Assembly: GCF_029813115.1 (NCBI RefSeq)
Contig: NZ_JAPZDS010000002.1
Span: 412,370-476,369, forward strand
DNA length: 64,000 nucleotides
Origin: Aureimonas sp. SK2
GTDB lineage: Bacteria > Pseudomonadota > Alphaproteobacteria > Rhizobiales > Rhizobiaceae
Reading direction: 5' to 3'
This document shows positions 45,688-55,297 of this stretch, piece after piece (position 1 is the stretch's first letter; the number at the start of each line of letters is the position of its first letter). The notes under the pieces are model-generated. The model was given only the letters and a program-made list of their open reading frames with translations. It did not search any database and was not told the origin of the DNA. Made by a program: the position numbers and the translations under genes.

Positions 45688-45780
45688 TTTCCTAGAAGCG
45701 ACGACGAATTGCTTGATGTGCACTCCCGCCGGGGTGCCGTCGACGATGCTTGCGGACGGCTCCGAGCCGTTGTCGGAGCG

Positions 45781-47982
45781 TCAGAACCGGTAGCTGACGT
45801 TGAGTCGGACGGAGCGTCCGGGTTCGGAATAGAACGCGTCGGGCTGCGAGCGGGCGAGCGGCACCGCGACGGCGTCGTAATAGGTCTTGTCGAAGAGGTT
45901 GAAGACGCCGCCGGCGATCTTCAGCCCCGGCAGACGCTCCGGCTCGATCCAGGCCGTGGCGTCCACGACGCCGTAGCCGGGCGCCCGAAAGCCGGTGCCC
46001 GACACCCGGTCGCGCTCGGCGGCGAGTTTTGCCGAGACCTCGCCGCCCCAGGTCGCGCGCTCGAAGCCGAGGCCGACGATGGCGGTAAGCGGCGGAACCG
46101 AGTTCAGCCAAGTCCCGTCCGTCCGGTTGCGCCCGTCGGCATAGGCAAGCGATCCGCGCGCGGTCCAATGCTCGGCGAAGCGCACATGGCCGCCGAGTTC
46201 GACGCCGGCGATGCGCGCCTGCGGGATGTTGCGCAGCGAGGAGATGCCGCCCAGCGGATATTCGCCGCCCGGCGGGCTCACCTGCACCGTGTCGATGAAG
46301 TTCTCGTAGTCGGTGTGGAAGGCGGTGATGAACGCGCCGAACACCTCCTGGTCCAGGCGGATGCCGGCGTCGAAGCCGTTGCTGGTCTCGGCGTCGAGCT
46401 CCGGATTGCCGAGGCGCAGATAGGTGCCGGGGCCGCCGAAGCGGGCATAGAGTTCGCCCGCCGTCGGCGCCCGGAACCCTTGCGTCCATTGGCCGAACAC
46501 CGTGAAGCCCGGAAGCAGGTCGTACTCGGCAAGGAACTTGGGCGAGAGCGCGTCGCCGGTGGAGGGCTGCGGCAGGCCGCGGAAGCTGGCGTTGCGCGTG
46601 AATTCGGGCGTGGACTGCGGCGCCTCCTCGTACCAGTCGTAGCGCAGGCCGGGCGTCACGCGGAAACGACCGTCCAGGAGCGCCGTCTCGTTGGCGGCGA
46701 AGAGGCCGACGGCGCGCCCGTCCACCTCGGGCGAGTCCGCCTGGTTCGTGTGCAGAAGGGCGCAGGCGCGCCGCGCGGCCGCGCTCCGGTCGGTCCGGCA
46801 GCCGTCAACGCCGGCCGAATACTGCGTCTGCGTGGCGGCGCGCAACTCGGCGCCGACCGTCAGGCGGTTGGCGAGCGTGCCGAACTGCCAGTCGCGCGCG
46901 GCATGGCCGAGGAAGCCGACCGCGTCCTCGGCCAGGCTGTTGTCGCGCGCGAAGCGGCCGACGGGGGCGGAGGAGCGCAGCGCCTCCACCGTCGAGGACC
47001 GCTCCAGCGACTGGTAGTAGAGCGAGGCCGCCGCCTGGTCCACGAAGCCCGCGCCGGGCTCGGGCGCCTCGTAGTCGTAGGTCAGCGCCAGGCGGCGGCG
47101 GTCGACGTCCTCGCCGGAACCATGGTTGCCGGCGCGATAGATGCCGGTCGCCGTCTGCGTCGTCAGCGTCTCGATGTCCTCGCGGCGCCGGAACGCCTCG
47201 GCGGTCAGGCCGAACCGGTGGCCCTCGCCGAGGTCCCGGTAGATCTTTCCAAGGACGTTGAACTGCTCGCTGTCGAGCGGGTTCGGCTCCGTCCGGGTCG
47301 CGCCGATGCCGCCGACGTCGCCGCCCGTGTCGCGCTCGGACCCCTGCCGGTATCCGCCCTGGAGGAGGATGGACGTGTCGCCGTGGCGCATGGCCGCCGC
47401 CCCCGAGGCGAACCAGCTTCCGTCGGCCGAATCGTAGCCGTTGCGCGTGAAGGCGCCGAGGCGCCGTCCCTTCAGGAGGTCCTCCGGCTCCAGCGTGCGG
47501 AAGGACAGGACGCCGCCGAGCGCCCCGCTGCCGAGCGTCGGGTCCGCACCGCGCGTGAGGTGGACCGCCGACAGCGAATTGAAGTCGAAGGCGTCGACGC
47601 CGCCGCTCGCGCCGCGCGTGGCGTCGGCGAGATAAGGTACGCGGATGCCGTCGATCGTTGTCAGTACGCGCGCGCCGTCGAGCCCGCGCACGTTGATCGA
47701 GCGGTTGGCGCGGTTGAAGGTGATGCCGGCCTCCTCGCGCCGACCGAGATCCTCGATCGTCTCGATCGACCGGTTCTCGATCGCCTCGCGCGTGGTCGTG
47801 GTGGTCGTGGCCGTGCCGGCGAAGTCGCCCGTTCGCGTCTCGGTGCCCGCCTCGATGGTGACCGTATCGAGCGTCACCGCCTGCGCGTCCGCGTCGGCCG
47901 ATTGCGCCGAGGCACCCGTCGCCAGGCCCGCGAGCACCGTACCCGCCATGATCGTCGTCCGGAATGCGTGCTGTTCGGCCAT
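45781..47982 (-). CDS. hmuR: TonB-dependent heme/hemoglobin receptor
   Basis: The 733-residue outer-membrane receptor has a signal peptide (ending ASAQS, residue about 27), a plug domain (SINVRGLDGARVLTTIDGIRVPY, GSGALGGVLSFRT) and a 22-strand barrel ending NVSYRF with the terminal Phe. FRAPTAGELYARFG and NPELDAETSNGFDAGI are the FRAP and NPNL-like motifs of heme/hemoglobin receptors. It faces hmuTUV on the opposite strand, so receptor and ABC importer form a divergent pair. The first Thr-rich stretch TATTTTTTRE after the plug is a minor curiosity. Confidence 0.92.
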   Translation of the reverse strand: MAEQHAFRTTIMAGTVLAGLATGASAQSADADAQAVTLDTVTIEAGTETRTGDFAGTATTTTTTREAIENRSIETIEDLGRREEAGITFNRANRSINVRGLDGARVLTTIDGIRVPYLADATRGASGGVDAFDFNSLSAVHLTRGADPTLGSGALGGVLSFRTLEPEDLLKGRRLGAFTRNGYDSADGSWFASGAAAMRHGDTSILLQGGYRQGSERDTGGDVGGIGATRTEPNPLDSEQFNVLGKIYRDLGEGHRFGLTAEAFRRREDIETLTTQTATGIYRAGNHGSGEDVDRRRLALTYDYEAPEPGAGFVDQAAASLYYQSLERSSTVEALRSSAPVGRFARDNSLAEDAVGFLGHAARDWQFGTLANRLTVGAELRAATQTQYSAGVDGCRTDRSAAARRACALLHTNQADSPEVDGRAVGLFAANETALLDGRFRVTPGLRYDWYEEAPQSTPEFTRNASFRGLPQPSTGDALSPKFLAEYDLLPGFTVFGQWTQGFRAPTAGELYARFGGPGTYLRLGNPELDAETSNGFDAGIRLDQEVFGAFITAFHTDYENFIDTVQVSPPGGEYPLGGISSLRNIPQARIAGVELGGHVRFAEHWTARGSLAYADGRNRTDGTWLNSVPPLTAIVGLGFERATWGGEVSAKLAAERDRVSGTGFRAPGYGVVDATAWIEPERLPGLKIAGGVFNLFDKTYYDAVAVPLARSQPDAFYSEPGRSVRLNVSYRF

Positions 47983-48035
47983 CGTGACTATCCGTTTGGA
48001 GATTCGATCGGAATTGGAGGTGATCTAAACTTCGT

Positions 48036-48052
48036 AATTCCTCACTGGAATT
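48036..48052. promoter_or_regulatory. Inverted repeat between hmuR and hmuT
   Basis: AATTCC-TCACT-GGAATT is a perfect 6-bp-arm repeat, about 54 bases before the hmuR start. It could be the binding site of an iron- or heme-responsive regulator. Confidence 0.4.
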
Positions 48053-48100
48053 GTCGGATAGCGGCCAATATGCAAATGAGTCAATCTCGTGTATTGCAGG

Positions 48101-48121
48101 AATATTCGATAATCATTCCAA
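48101..48121. promoter_or_regulatory. Fur/Irr-like box upstream of hmuT
   Basis: GATAATCATT (48108-48117) matches half of the Fur-box consensus and is flanked by GGAAT (from 48099) and ATTCC as an inverted pair. The location in the AT-rich divergent region upstream of hmuTUV supports iron control; Rhizobiales use Irr or RirA as well as Fur/Mur. Confidence 0.4.
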
Positions 48122-48173
48122 AATGGAAACATTCTACTGATTGATAACTTGACCGGCGTATGCGGATCGGCGA

Positions 48174-49076
48174 ATGAAGGGTCGGATTGCCTGTTGGATG
48201 GTGGATATGCTGCGTCTGGGATTCTCGCTTCTCGCGCTGCTCGTTCTTCTGCCGGGGCCGGTCTCGGCGGAGGGAGACGCGCGGCGCATCGTGGCCGTGG
48301 GCGGCGCCGTCACCGAGATCCTCTATGCTCTGGGCGAGGAGGGCCGGATCGTCGGCGTGGACACGACCAGCACCTTCCCCGAGCGCGCGCTGCGGGAGAA
48401 GCCGAATGTCGGCTATCTCCGGCAGCTCTCGGCCGAAGGCGTGCTCGCGCTGTCCCCCGACCTCGTGATCCTGGAGGCGGGCGCCGGTCCGCGCGAGGCG
48501 GTCGCCTCGATCGCCGCGGCCGGCCTGCGCGTGGAGCGCGTGCCGACCGGGCATTCGGTGGCCGAACTCGACGAGAAGGTTCGGCGCGTGGCGGCCGCCG
48601 TCGGCAAGGCGCGGGAGGGCGAGGCGATGGCCGAAGGTCTGATGTCGGCGTTCGACAGGCTGGCGAGCGACCTTCGGGACGTCGGTCCCCGCCGGCGCGT
48701 CCTCTTCGTCCTGTCCCTGGTGGACGGGCGGCCGAACGGCGCCGGACGGGACACGGGCGCCGACGCCGTCATCCGGCTGGCGGGCGGCGAGAACGTCCTG
48801 GCCGATGTCGAGGGCTACAAGGCCCTGTCGCTGGAGGCGGCGGTCGCGCTGGCGCCGGACGTCATCCTCGTCGTCTCGCGGGCGGGGGACGATGCGCTCG
48901 CCGATCCCCTATCCGTTCCCGCCCTCGCCGCGACCCCGGCCGGGCGCGCCGGCGCCGTGATCCGCATGGATGCGGGCTACCTTCTCGGCTTCGGCCCGCG
49001 AACCCCGGCGGCCGTGAGGGATCTCGCCGCCCGGCTTTATCCCGATCGCGGGCTGGAGGCGGCGCATGGTCGCTGA
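48174..49076 (+). CDS. hmuT: Heme ABC transporter, periplasmic binding protein
   Basis: The about 300-residue protein has a signal peptide (LRLGFSLLALLVLLPGPVSA) and a class III binding fold: RRIVAVGGAVTEILYALGEE, IVGVDTTSTFPERA, NVGYLRQLSAEGVLALSPDLVI, and TGADAVIRLAGGENV. It hands heme to HmuU. Later starts at 48198 and 48207 are plausible (the latter has GGATGGTGG upstream). Overlaps hmuU by 11 bases. Confidence 0.93.
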   Translation: MKGRIACWMVDMLRLGFSLLALLVLLPGPVSAEGDARRIVAVGGAVTEILYALGEEGRIVGVDTTSTFPERALREKPNVGYLRQLSAEGVLALSPDLVILEAGAGPREAVASIAAAGLRVERVPTGHSVAELDEKVRRVAAAVGKAREGEAMAEGLMSAFDRLASDLRDVGPRRRVLFVLSLVDGRPNGAGRDTGADAVIRLAGGENVLADVEGYKALSLEAAVALAPDVILVVSRAGDDALADPLSVPALAATPAGRAGAVIRMDAGYLLGFGPRTPAAVRDLAARLYPDRGLEAAHGR

Positions 49077-50157
49077 CCTCGCCGTGCAAGGCGCGACGGG
49101 CGCCGCGGCGAGCGGCGACCGGCGCGCGCGCGGGGCCGTCTGCCTCCTTCTCTTGATGCCGCTTCTCGTCCTCACCCTTCTCCTGGCCGTCGCAACCGGC
49201 CCGGCCATGCTGGCGCCCGGCACCGTGGCGCGCATCCTCCTCGCAGGACCGAGTGCGGCGGACGCGCCGGTCGCCGAGGCGGTGATCGTCTGGCAGATCC
49301 GGCTGCCGCGGGTGCTCCTCGGCGCGCTGGTCGGCGCCTCGCTCGCCACGGTGGGCGCGATGCTGCAGGGCCTCTTCCGCAATCCGCTCGCCGATCCCGG
49401 TCTCGTCGGGGTCTCGTCGGGCGCCGCCCTGGCAGCCGTCTGCGCGATCGTCCTGTCCGGCTCGGCGCTGGCGCCGCTCGCGGCGGTGCTCGGAGCCTAT
49501 ACGCTGCCGGTCTTCGCCTTCGGCGGCGGTCTTGCCGCCACGCTCCTGATCTATCGCATCGCGACGCGGGACGGGCGCTCCTCCGTCGCGCTGATGCTGC
49601 TCGCCGGCATCGCGCTCGGCGCCCTGACGGCGGCCGCGACCGGCTTCCTGATCTATCTTTCCGACGACACGCAGCTGCGCGACCTCACCTTCTGGAGCCT
49701 CGGCGGGCTCGGCGGCGCGTCCTGGGAAAAGCTCGGGGCCGGCGCCCCGCCCATGCTGGCCGCGCTCGCGCTCGCCCCGCTGGTGGCGCGCGGGCTGAAC
49801 GGGATCGTGCTCGGCGAGGCCGAGGCCTTCCATCTCGGCATCCGCGTCCAGGCGCTCAAGCGCCTCGCCGTCGTCCTGGTCGCGCTGGCGACGGGCGCGG
49901 CGGTCGCCGTCGCCGGCCCGATCGGCTTCGTCGGCATCGTGGTGCCGCATCTCCTGCGCCTCGTCGTCGGGCCGGACCACCGCCTGCTCCTGCCGGCCTC
50001 GGCCCTTCTCGGCGCGATCCTGATGCTTCTGGCCGACATGGTCGCGCGCACGATCGTCGCGCCGGCCGAACTGCCGATCGGCATCCTGACGGCGGCGCTC
50101 GGGGCACCGGTCTTCCTGTGGATCCTGGTGCGCCGGCGCGGCGCCTGGCTGGGCTAG
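49066..50157 (+). CDS. hmuU: Heme ABC transporter permease (FecCD family)
   Basis: The 363-residue permease has about ten membrane helices; motifs include IRLPRVLLGALVGASLATVGAMLQGLFRNPLADPGLVGVSSGAAL, the FecCD hallmark near residues 80-125, and GPIGFVGIVVPHLLRL. It forms the channel of the heme importer with HmuT and HmuV. The start overlaps hmuT; the stop is 4 bases before hmuV. Confidence 0.94.
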   Translation: MVADLAVQGATGAAASGDRRARGAVCLLLLMPLLVLTLLLAVATGPAMLAPGTVARILLAGPSAADAPVAEAVIVWQIRLPRVLLGALVGASLATVGAMLQGLFRNPLADPGLVGVSSGAALAAVCAIVLSGSALAPLAAVLGAYTLPVFAFGGGLAATLLIYRIATRDGRSSVALMLLAGIALGALTAAATGFLIYLSDDTQLRDLTFWSLGGLGGASWEKLGAGAPPMLAALALAPLVARGLNGIVLGEAEAFHLGIRVQALKRLAVVLVALATGAAVAVAGPIGFVGIVVPHLLRLVVGPDHRLLLPASALLGAILMLLADMVARTIVAPAELPIGILTAALGAPVFLWILVRRRGAWLG

Positions 50158-50161
50158 AGCG

Positions 50162-50944
50162 ATGATCGAGGCCCGCGACCTCTGCCGCCGGCATGGCGGC
50201 CGGCCGGTCCTGACCGGCGTGACGCTGACCGTGCGTCCCGGCGAGTTCACGGTCCTCCTCGGGCCGAACGGCGCCGGCAAGTCGACCCTCCTGACGCTCC
50301 TCACCGGCGAGACGGCGCCGGACCACGGCCGCGTCACGCTGGACGGACGCGCGCTCTCCGACCTGTCGCCCGCCGCCCTCGCGCGACGCCGCGCGGTGCT
50401 GCCGCAGGCGTCGGAACTCGCCTTTCCCTTCACGGTGGGCGAGGTCGTCGGCCTCGGGCTGGAGGCGGGCGGGCACAGGGTGCGGCCCGAAGCGGTTCGC
50501 GCGGCGCTCGCGCGCGTCGAACTTTCGGGCTTTGCCGGCCGTCTCTATGGCGAGCTGTCGGGCGGCGAGCAGCAGCGGGTGCATCTCGCCCGCGTGCTGG
50601 CGCAGACCGGGGGGCCGGTGGGGGAGGGCGGGCCGCGCTTCCTCTTCCTGGACGAGCCGGTGTCCAGCCTCGACATCCGCCACCAGATCGCGGTGCTGGA
50701 GATCGCGCGCGACTTCGCGCGGGGCGGGGGCGGCGTCCTCGCCGTGCTGCACGACCTCAATCTCGCGGCCGGCTTCGCCGACCGCCTCGTGGTCCTGTCA
50801 GGCGGGCGGATCGCCGGCGAGGGCCGTCCCTCTGCCGTGCTCGACGATGCGCTGATCGAATCCGTGTTCGGGCTGCGGCTCCGGGTCGGCGCCCTTCCGC
50901 CGCCCGGCATGCCCTTCCTGCTGCCGCAGACGGCGGCGCTTTGA
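50162..50944 (+). CDS. hmuV: Heme ABC transporter ATPase
   Basis: The 260-residue ATPase has Walker A GPNGAGKSTLL (about 38-48), signature LSGGEQQRVHLARVLAQ, Walker B FLFLDEPVSSLD and switch His in AVLHDLNLA. It powers HmuTU. A perfect 12-bp-stem hairpin overlaps the stop codon, consistent with operon end here. Confidence 0.95.
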   Translation: MIEARDLCRRHGGRPVLTGVTLTVRPGEFTVLLGPNGAGKSTLLTLLTGETAPDHGRVTLDGRALSDLSPAALARRRAVLPQASELAFPFTVGEVVGLGLEAGGHRVRPEAVRAALARVELSGFAGRLYGELSGGEQQRVHLARVLAQTGGPVGEGGPRFLFLDEPVSSLDIRHQIAVLEIARDFARGGGGVLAVLHDLNLAAGFADRLVVLSGGRIAGEGRPSAVLDDALIESVFGLRLRVGALPPPGMPFLLPQTAAL

Positions 50945-50960
50945 GGCGCGCCGCCGTCTG
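50927..50960 (+). terminator. Hairpin at the end of hmuV
   Basis: CAGACGGCGGCG (50927-50938) is complementary to CGCCGCCGTCTG (50949-50960), enclosing the hmuV stop region. No T tract follows, so it may stabilise the mRNA end rather than terminate alone. Confidence 0.5.
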
Positions 50961-50972
50961 CAGAGGGGCTGC

Positions 50973-51581
50973 CTACTGCACCACGACCTTCTTCGCGCCG
51001 CCGGACGCGTCGGTGCTGGCCGAGGCCGTCCACTTCACCGGGTTGTAGTAGATCGGATAGTCCGCCTGCGTGTTGCTGGAGCCCTCGCTCCGGTAGTGGC
51101 CCTTGTAGGCCACGGCTGCGAGGCGGCCGTTCTCGTGGATCATGAACATCAGGCAGCCGTCCGCCGACTTGCCCTTGGTGAGGTCCCGTGCCGACGGCGC
51201 GGTGCACTTCGTGAACGTGCCGCCGCTCATGGCGAGCGCCGGGGCGTGTTCCTGGTCGCGGTCGTCGATGGCGACGAAGGCGCCGACCTGCTGGGCCGAC
51301 AGGTCCTCGTCGCTGAGATTGGTGTATTCGTAGCGGACATAGACGGGCCGCGCGTCGCGCAGGTTCGCCGGAATCTCGAAGCCCTGGAGATCCTCCATCG
51401 ATCCCTCCTCGATGGCGGTGACGCGCAACTCGATCGGAACCTCCGGCCCCTTGGGAACGAGATGGGGAACCGTCGCGGCTTCCCCCGTCCTCAGTTCCGA
51501 TCCGGCCTTCTGGTAGGTCTCGGCAAGAGCCGGCATGGCGGTGAACGCGACAAGCGTGGTCGCGACGAGCATGGGTTTCAT
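50973..51581 (-). CDS. Secreted protein of unknown function
   Basis: I do not recognise a family. The 202-residue protein has a clear signal peptide (MKPMLVATTLVAFTAMPALA, cleaved before ETYQ) and a likely beta-sandwich body (VPIELRVTAIEEGSMEDLQGF, ARPVYVRYEYTNLSDEDLS, GCLMFMIHENGRLAAVAYKG). The segment VYVRYEYTNLSDEDLSA resembles the immunoglobulin-like DUF4352/telomeric-type domains that mediate protein interaction, by feel only. Two cysteines (KCTAP, DGCLM) could form a disulphide. It converges on hmuV. Whether it belongs to heme uptake is unknown. Confidence 0.75.
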   Translation of the reverse strand: MKPMLVATTLVAFTAMPALAETYQKAGSELRTGEAATVPHLVPKGPEVPIELRVTAIEEGSMEDLQGFEIPANLRDARPVYVRYEYTNLSDEDLSAQQVGAFVAIDDRDQEHAPALAMSGGTFTKCTAPSARDLTKGKSADGCLMFMIHENGRLAAVAYKGHYRSEGSSNTQADYPIYYNPVKWTASASTDASGGAKKVVVQ

Positions 51582-51756
51582 AGCGGTAGCTCCCCTATCC
51601 GCATCGACGGTCGGCGGAGGGCTTTCCTCTGTCTCCCGTCCGTTCTCCTCCGGCTGATCATAACGTGGTGCTACAATCAGCCATGTTTAGAATTGCGGGC
51701 GAAATGTAGCGAGACTGGGACGGCCGCCAGCAAAGGGTCGCTCGAAGCGTTGCGCG

Positions 51757-52605
51757 TCAGGCCGCGCGGCGGCGCTTTGCCTCGTACATGGCCGCATCGG
51801 CGGACCGACGCAGTTCGTCGGCCGACATGCCGACACGCCAGAGTGCGGCACCCACGCTGACGCCGGTCCGCACCTTGGTGCGACCGCAGTCCATCAGGTC
51901 GACGAACTGCCGTTCGATACGGTCCAGCGCGACCGCGACCGCGCCTTCGGTTGCCGAAGACAGGATCGCGGCGAACTCGTCACCCCCTATGCGGGCGATC
52001 TTGTCCTTTTCGCGCACCCCGGCGCGGAGCCTGGCGGCCGTCTGGCGCAGAACTTCGTCGCCGACATCGTGGCCGAACGTGTCGTTGATCGACTTGAAGC
52101 AGTCGATGTCGGCCAGGACCAGCGCGAAGGGGCGGCCGCTGTCCATGGAGCGCGCCATGGCGGCCGCCAGATCGAGGTCGAAGCGCCGCCGATTGCCGAT
52201 CGCCGTGATAGGGTCGCTGAACGCCGCCCACTGGAGGGATTCCTCGGCCCGCTTGCGCTCGTTGATGTCGGCCGCGATTCCGAGAAGCTGGACGATCTTC
52301 CCGCCATCCTGGACCACCGGGACCAGGATCGTGCGCCACCAGCGAAGCCCGGCGGGCGTTTCGGCCAGTTCCTCGTATTCGTCCATGACCGCGGTGGCAA
52401 GGCAGCGGCGATAGTTCGCCTCCCAGGCCCGGGCGCCTTCGAAGGACATGAACTCGGCCGCCGTTTTGCCGACGAATACTTCCTTGGTGAAGCCGGACAA
52501 CTGGCAGAGGAGCACGTTGATGCCGTCGTAGCGCAGGATGCCGTCGTCGGTCACCTCTACGGAGAATGCCGGAACGGCAAGCAAATCGACGTTGATCTTC
52601 GACAT
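51757..52605 (-). CDS. PAS-GGDEF diguanylate cyclase
   Basis: The 282-residue protein has an N-terminal PAS domain (about 10-115; ending GIAADINERKRAEE, the usual PAS-to-GGDEF hinge) and a GGDEF domain with intact catalytic GGDEF (207-211) and an upstream inhibitory site RxxD (R198 to D201, five residues before GGDEF). It should make c-di-GMP from GTP and be product-inhibited. No membrane helix is visible, so the PAS domain senses a cytoplasmic cue. It sits next to a chemoreceptor gene, divergent. Confidence 0.93.
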   Translation of the reverse strand: MSKINVDLLAVPAFSVEVTDDGILRYDGINVLLCQLSGFTKEVFVGKTAAEFMSFEGARAWEANYRRCLATAVMDEYEELAETPAGLRWWRTILVPVVQDGGKIVQLLGIAADINERKRAEESLQWAAFSDPITAIGNRRRFDLDLAAAMARSMDSGRPFALVLADIDCFKSINDTFGHDVGDEVLRQTAARLRAGVREKDKIARIGGDEFAAILSSATEGAVAVALDRIERQFVDLMDCGRTKVRTGVSVGAALWRVGMSADELRRSADAAMYEAKRRRAA

Positions 52606-52994
52606 AGGTCCCGGCCGAATCTTTAACCCGAGATTGAAGTGTTGCGGTTAAGAACCCGTAAAAGATGAGTCGAGCGGCAAATAGGATCGGTCATTCCCAT
52701 ACGAAAGGGAATCTCGCCGCGACTGTGTGCCCAGGACGCGGGAGATTGGCCGCCGGTTGCTCGAAACCCCGGGTCCACAGGCGCCGGAACCCGGTCGCCA
52801 TGCCGCCGGGAAACGCCTGCGGCTTGATTTGCCATCCAGAAAGCCATCAGGGCAGAGACGCAGCGATGCTTGGTCGATCGAAGGCGGTGTCTTGAGCGCC
52901 AAGTCGGACGCCGGACGTCTATTGTTTTAACCTAGTTTAAAGGAGAATGGTTGATTTTAACGGAAACAATCACTTTTTGCGGATCCTACAAGTC
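52606..52994. other. Intergenic region between PAS-GGDEF and chemoreceptor genes
   Basis: No convincing gene. Several short frames on both strands (for example minus 52648-52902) lack ribosome sites and family features. The AT-rich tail 52921-52960 (TTTAACCTAGTTTAAAGGAG) probably holds the chemoreceptor promoter and an early AAGGAG ribosome site. Confidence 0.5.
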
Positions 52995-54932
52995 ATGCTT
53001 GGCAACCTTCGGATCGCCACGAAGATCGCGCTGATCGCCGTCTTCACCAGTTTGATCGGCATCGCGGCATCGGTCTATGGCTCGATGCAGTTGCTCTCGT
53101 CGAATGAGGCCTATTCCGAGATGATCGAGCGGCTCGACAAGTCGACGCTCTATCTCGCGCGTATCAATCGCGCGGCCAATGCGGTTGGCTATGCTGCCTA
53201 TCGAACCTTCAGCTACGACGGGTCGTCGGCCGAGGCGCAGGCTGCGGCGACCGTCGCCAAGGATCAGCTCGCGTCGATGAACCAGTCCTTCGCGGAAGCC
53301 TCGTCTCGGCTGACCGACGAGGCAGAGGCGCTGGCCGCCCTCAAGGCCAAGATGGACGTCGTCGCGCTGCGCGCGACCAACGCCGTGGCCGCGGGCCTTG
53401 CCAACAACAACGCGCTGGCGCTCTCCGAGATGCGCGTCATGGATCCGGTCGTCCTCGAACTCAGCAAGATCACGAACGCCCTCAACCAGAAGACCGTCGC
53501 ACGCGTCGACGAAACCAAAGATGCGCTCTCGGCGAATTCCGTCACGACGTCCTGGACACTGGTCGTGGGAACCGTTTCGAGCGCGATCCTGGGGCTCCTC
53601 GCCGCGATGTGGATTTCGGCCAAGGGCATCACCACGCCGCTTTCCGCGCTGCGGAGCCGGATGGGCGATCTTGCGGCCGGCAAGCTGGAGACCGAGGTCG
53701 TCGGCCAGGACCGCGGGGACGAGGTCGGCGGCATGGCGCGCGCGGTCCAGGTGTTTAAGGAAGCGGCGATCCAGAACCGGCGCCTGGAGGCCGAAGCCGC
53801 CGCTGCCCGTGCGGCCGATGCGGCTCGGCAGGAGCGCGAGGCCGAGGCCGAGCGCGTCAAGGCGCGCGAGCTCGCCAGCTTCGTGAGCGGGATCGAGGCG
53901 GGGTTCTCGCGATTGGCCGCCGGCGACCTCACGGTGCGCATCGACCAGCCGGTGGCCGCGGACTACGTGGCCATCCGCGACCAGTTCAACGGATCGGTCG
54001 GCCGGCTCGAGCACACGATCGGCTCCGTGGTCGGCTCGATCGGTTCGATCCGCACGGGCCTCGGCGAGATCAACGCGGCCTCCAACGACCTCGCCCAGCG
54101 TACCGAGCAGCAGGCCGCGAGCCTCGAACAGACCGTCGCGGCGCTCGGCGAGGTGACGCGGGCCGTCAACGAGACGGCGCGCAACGCCGACGAGGCGAAA
54201 GCCAGCGCCGAAAGCGCCCAGCGCAGCGCCGAGAAGGGCGGTGCCATCGTCGGCCGCGCGGTCGAGGCGATGCGCACGATCGAGGAGTCCTCCGACAAGA
54301 TCGGTCGCATCATCGGCGTGATCGACGAGATCGCCTTTCAGACCAACCTCCTCGCCCTGAACGCGGGCGTCGAGGCGGCGCGCGCCGGCGAGGCGGGACG
54401 CGGCTTTGCCGTCGTCGCCCAGGAAGTGCGCGGGCTCGCCCAGCGCTCGGCCGAGGCCGCCAAGGAGATCAAGCAGCTGATCGAGGCGTCGAGCGAGCAG
54501 GTCGGCAACGGCGTCGAGCTCGTCAGCGCCTCCGGAAAGAGCCTGGAGGAGATCATCTCGGAGGTCGGCGACGTCAGCCGGGTCGTCAGCGAGATCGCGC
54601 GTCGTGCCCAGGAGCAGGCGGTGAGCCTCAAGGAGGTCTCCACCGCCGCCGATCAGATGGACAAGGTGACCCAGCAGAACGCCGCCATGGTGGAAGAGGC
54701 GACGGCCGCCGCCCAGACGCTCGCCAACGAGACGGACGAGCTCGCCCGCCTGATCGCCGAGTTCAAGACGGCGGCGAGCGCCAACCATGCCCGGCAGAGC
54801 GAACGCGCCACCCAGCGCAGCGCGAACGTCGCCCGGCGCACGGCGACGGCCCGACCGGTGGTCCAGATGAAGCCGGTGACGCAGGGCAACGCGGCCTTAA
54901 CGGCCGTCGGCGATAGTTGGGAAGAGTTCTGA
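52995..54932 (+). CDS. Methyl-accepting chemotaxis protein, paralogue with WEEF tether
   Basis: The 645-residue receptor has two membrane helices (about 12-30 and 190-212), a helical periplasmic region, HAMP domain ([20 protein letters not shown]), and the signalling tip [24 protein letters not shown]. It ends DSWEEF, the CheR/CheB tether. It aligns with the chemoreceptor at 40922-42859 over its length, and [10 protein letters not shown] matches [10 protein letters not shown] there; using ATG 52995 gives both exactly 645 residues. The frame opens earlier at 52947 behind AAGGAG with only 1-2 bases spacing, which would add 16 residues. Confidence 0.92.
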   Translation: MLGNLRIATKIALIAVFTSLIGIAASVYGSMQLLSSNEAYSEMIERLDKSTLYLARINRAANAVGYAAYRTFSYDGSSAEAQAAATVAKDQLASMNQSFAEASSRLTDEAEALAALKAKMDVVALRATNAVAAGLANNNALALSEMRVMDPVVLELSKITNALNQKTVARVDETKDALSANSVTTSWTLVVGTVSSAILGLLAAMWISAKGITTPLSALRSRMGDLAAGKLETEVVGQDRGDEVGGMARAVQVFKEAAIQNRRLEAEAAAARAADAARQEREAEAERVKARELASFVSGIEAGFSRLAAGDLTVRIDQPVAADYVAIRDQFNGSVGRLEHTIGSVVGSIGSIRTGLGEINAASNDLAQRTEQQAASLEQTVAALGEVTRAVNETARNADEAKASAESAQRSAEKGGAIVGRAVEAMRTIEESSDKIGRIIGVIDEIAFQTNLLALNAGVEAARAGEAGRGFAVVAQEVRGLAQRSAEAAKEIKQLIEASSEQVGNGVELVSASGKSLEEIISEVGDVSRVVSEIARRAQEQAVSLKEVSTAADQMDKVTQQNAAMVEEATAAAQTLANETDELARLIAEFKTAASANHARQSERATQRSANVARRTATARPVVQMKPVTQGNAALTAVGDSWEEF

Positions 54933-55030
54933 CCGACGTCTTCAAGCAAGGCCGGCGGCATCCCGCCGGCCTTCGAGTATCCGAAACAGGCGCGATCGGC
55001 GATCGCCGTGTGAAGCAAGCAAGGGATGGA

Positions 55031-55219
55031 ATGATGAAGGATCGTCGCTTCAGAAGCGTCAGCCTGGCCAAGGTCGAGCGCGTCGAGCCGCACAGCGACG
55101 GGACCATCACGGCCTTCGGCCTCAGCGGCTCGGGCGACGCGGTGGTGCTCACGGTGCTGCCGGCCGCCATCCGTGATCTCCTGCTCGGCCTCCAGTCCGC
55201 CGCCCTTCCCGCGGACTGA
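55031..55219 (+). CDS. Small hypothetical protein after the chemoreceptor
   Basis: This 62-residue protein is not recognised. It reads RRFRSVSLAKVERVEPHSDG then AVVLTVLPAAIRDLLLGLQS, perhaps beta strands followed by a helix. ATG 55031 follows AAGGGATGGA. It is 98 bases downstream of the chemoreceptor on the same strand and could be co-transcribed. No membrane or signal segment. Confidence is limited by length. Confidence 0.55.
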   Translation: MMKDRRFRSVSLAKVERVEPHSDGTITAFGLSGSGDAVVLTVLPAAIRDLLLGLQSAALPAD

Positions 55220-55297
55220 CCGCCGCCGGCCGGCCGCGCGGCTAGGCCACGCCCCCTTGCATTCCCGTCAGGCCGTGCCGTCTTCCCGAACGCAGAA

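Noticed and set aside
48862..50433. 523-codon minus-strand frame across hmuT-hmuV
   Set aside because: Gln/Arg-rich antisense product; the plus strand has three intact ABC transporter genes with overlapping junctions.
52648..52902. Minus-strand 84-codon frame upstream of the PAS-GGDEF gene
   Set aside because: No ribosome site and no similarity by eye; region is better read as promoter DNA.
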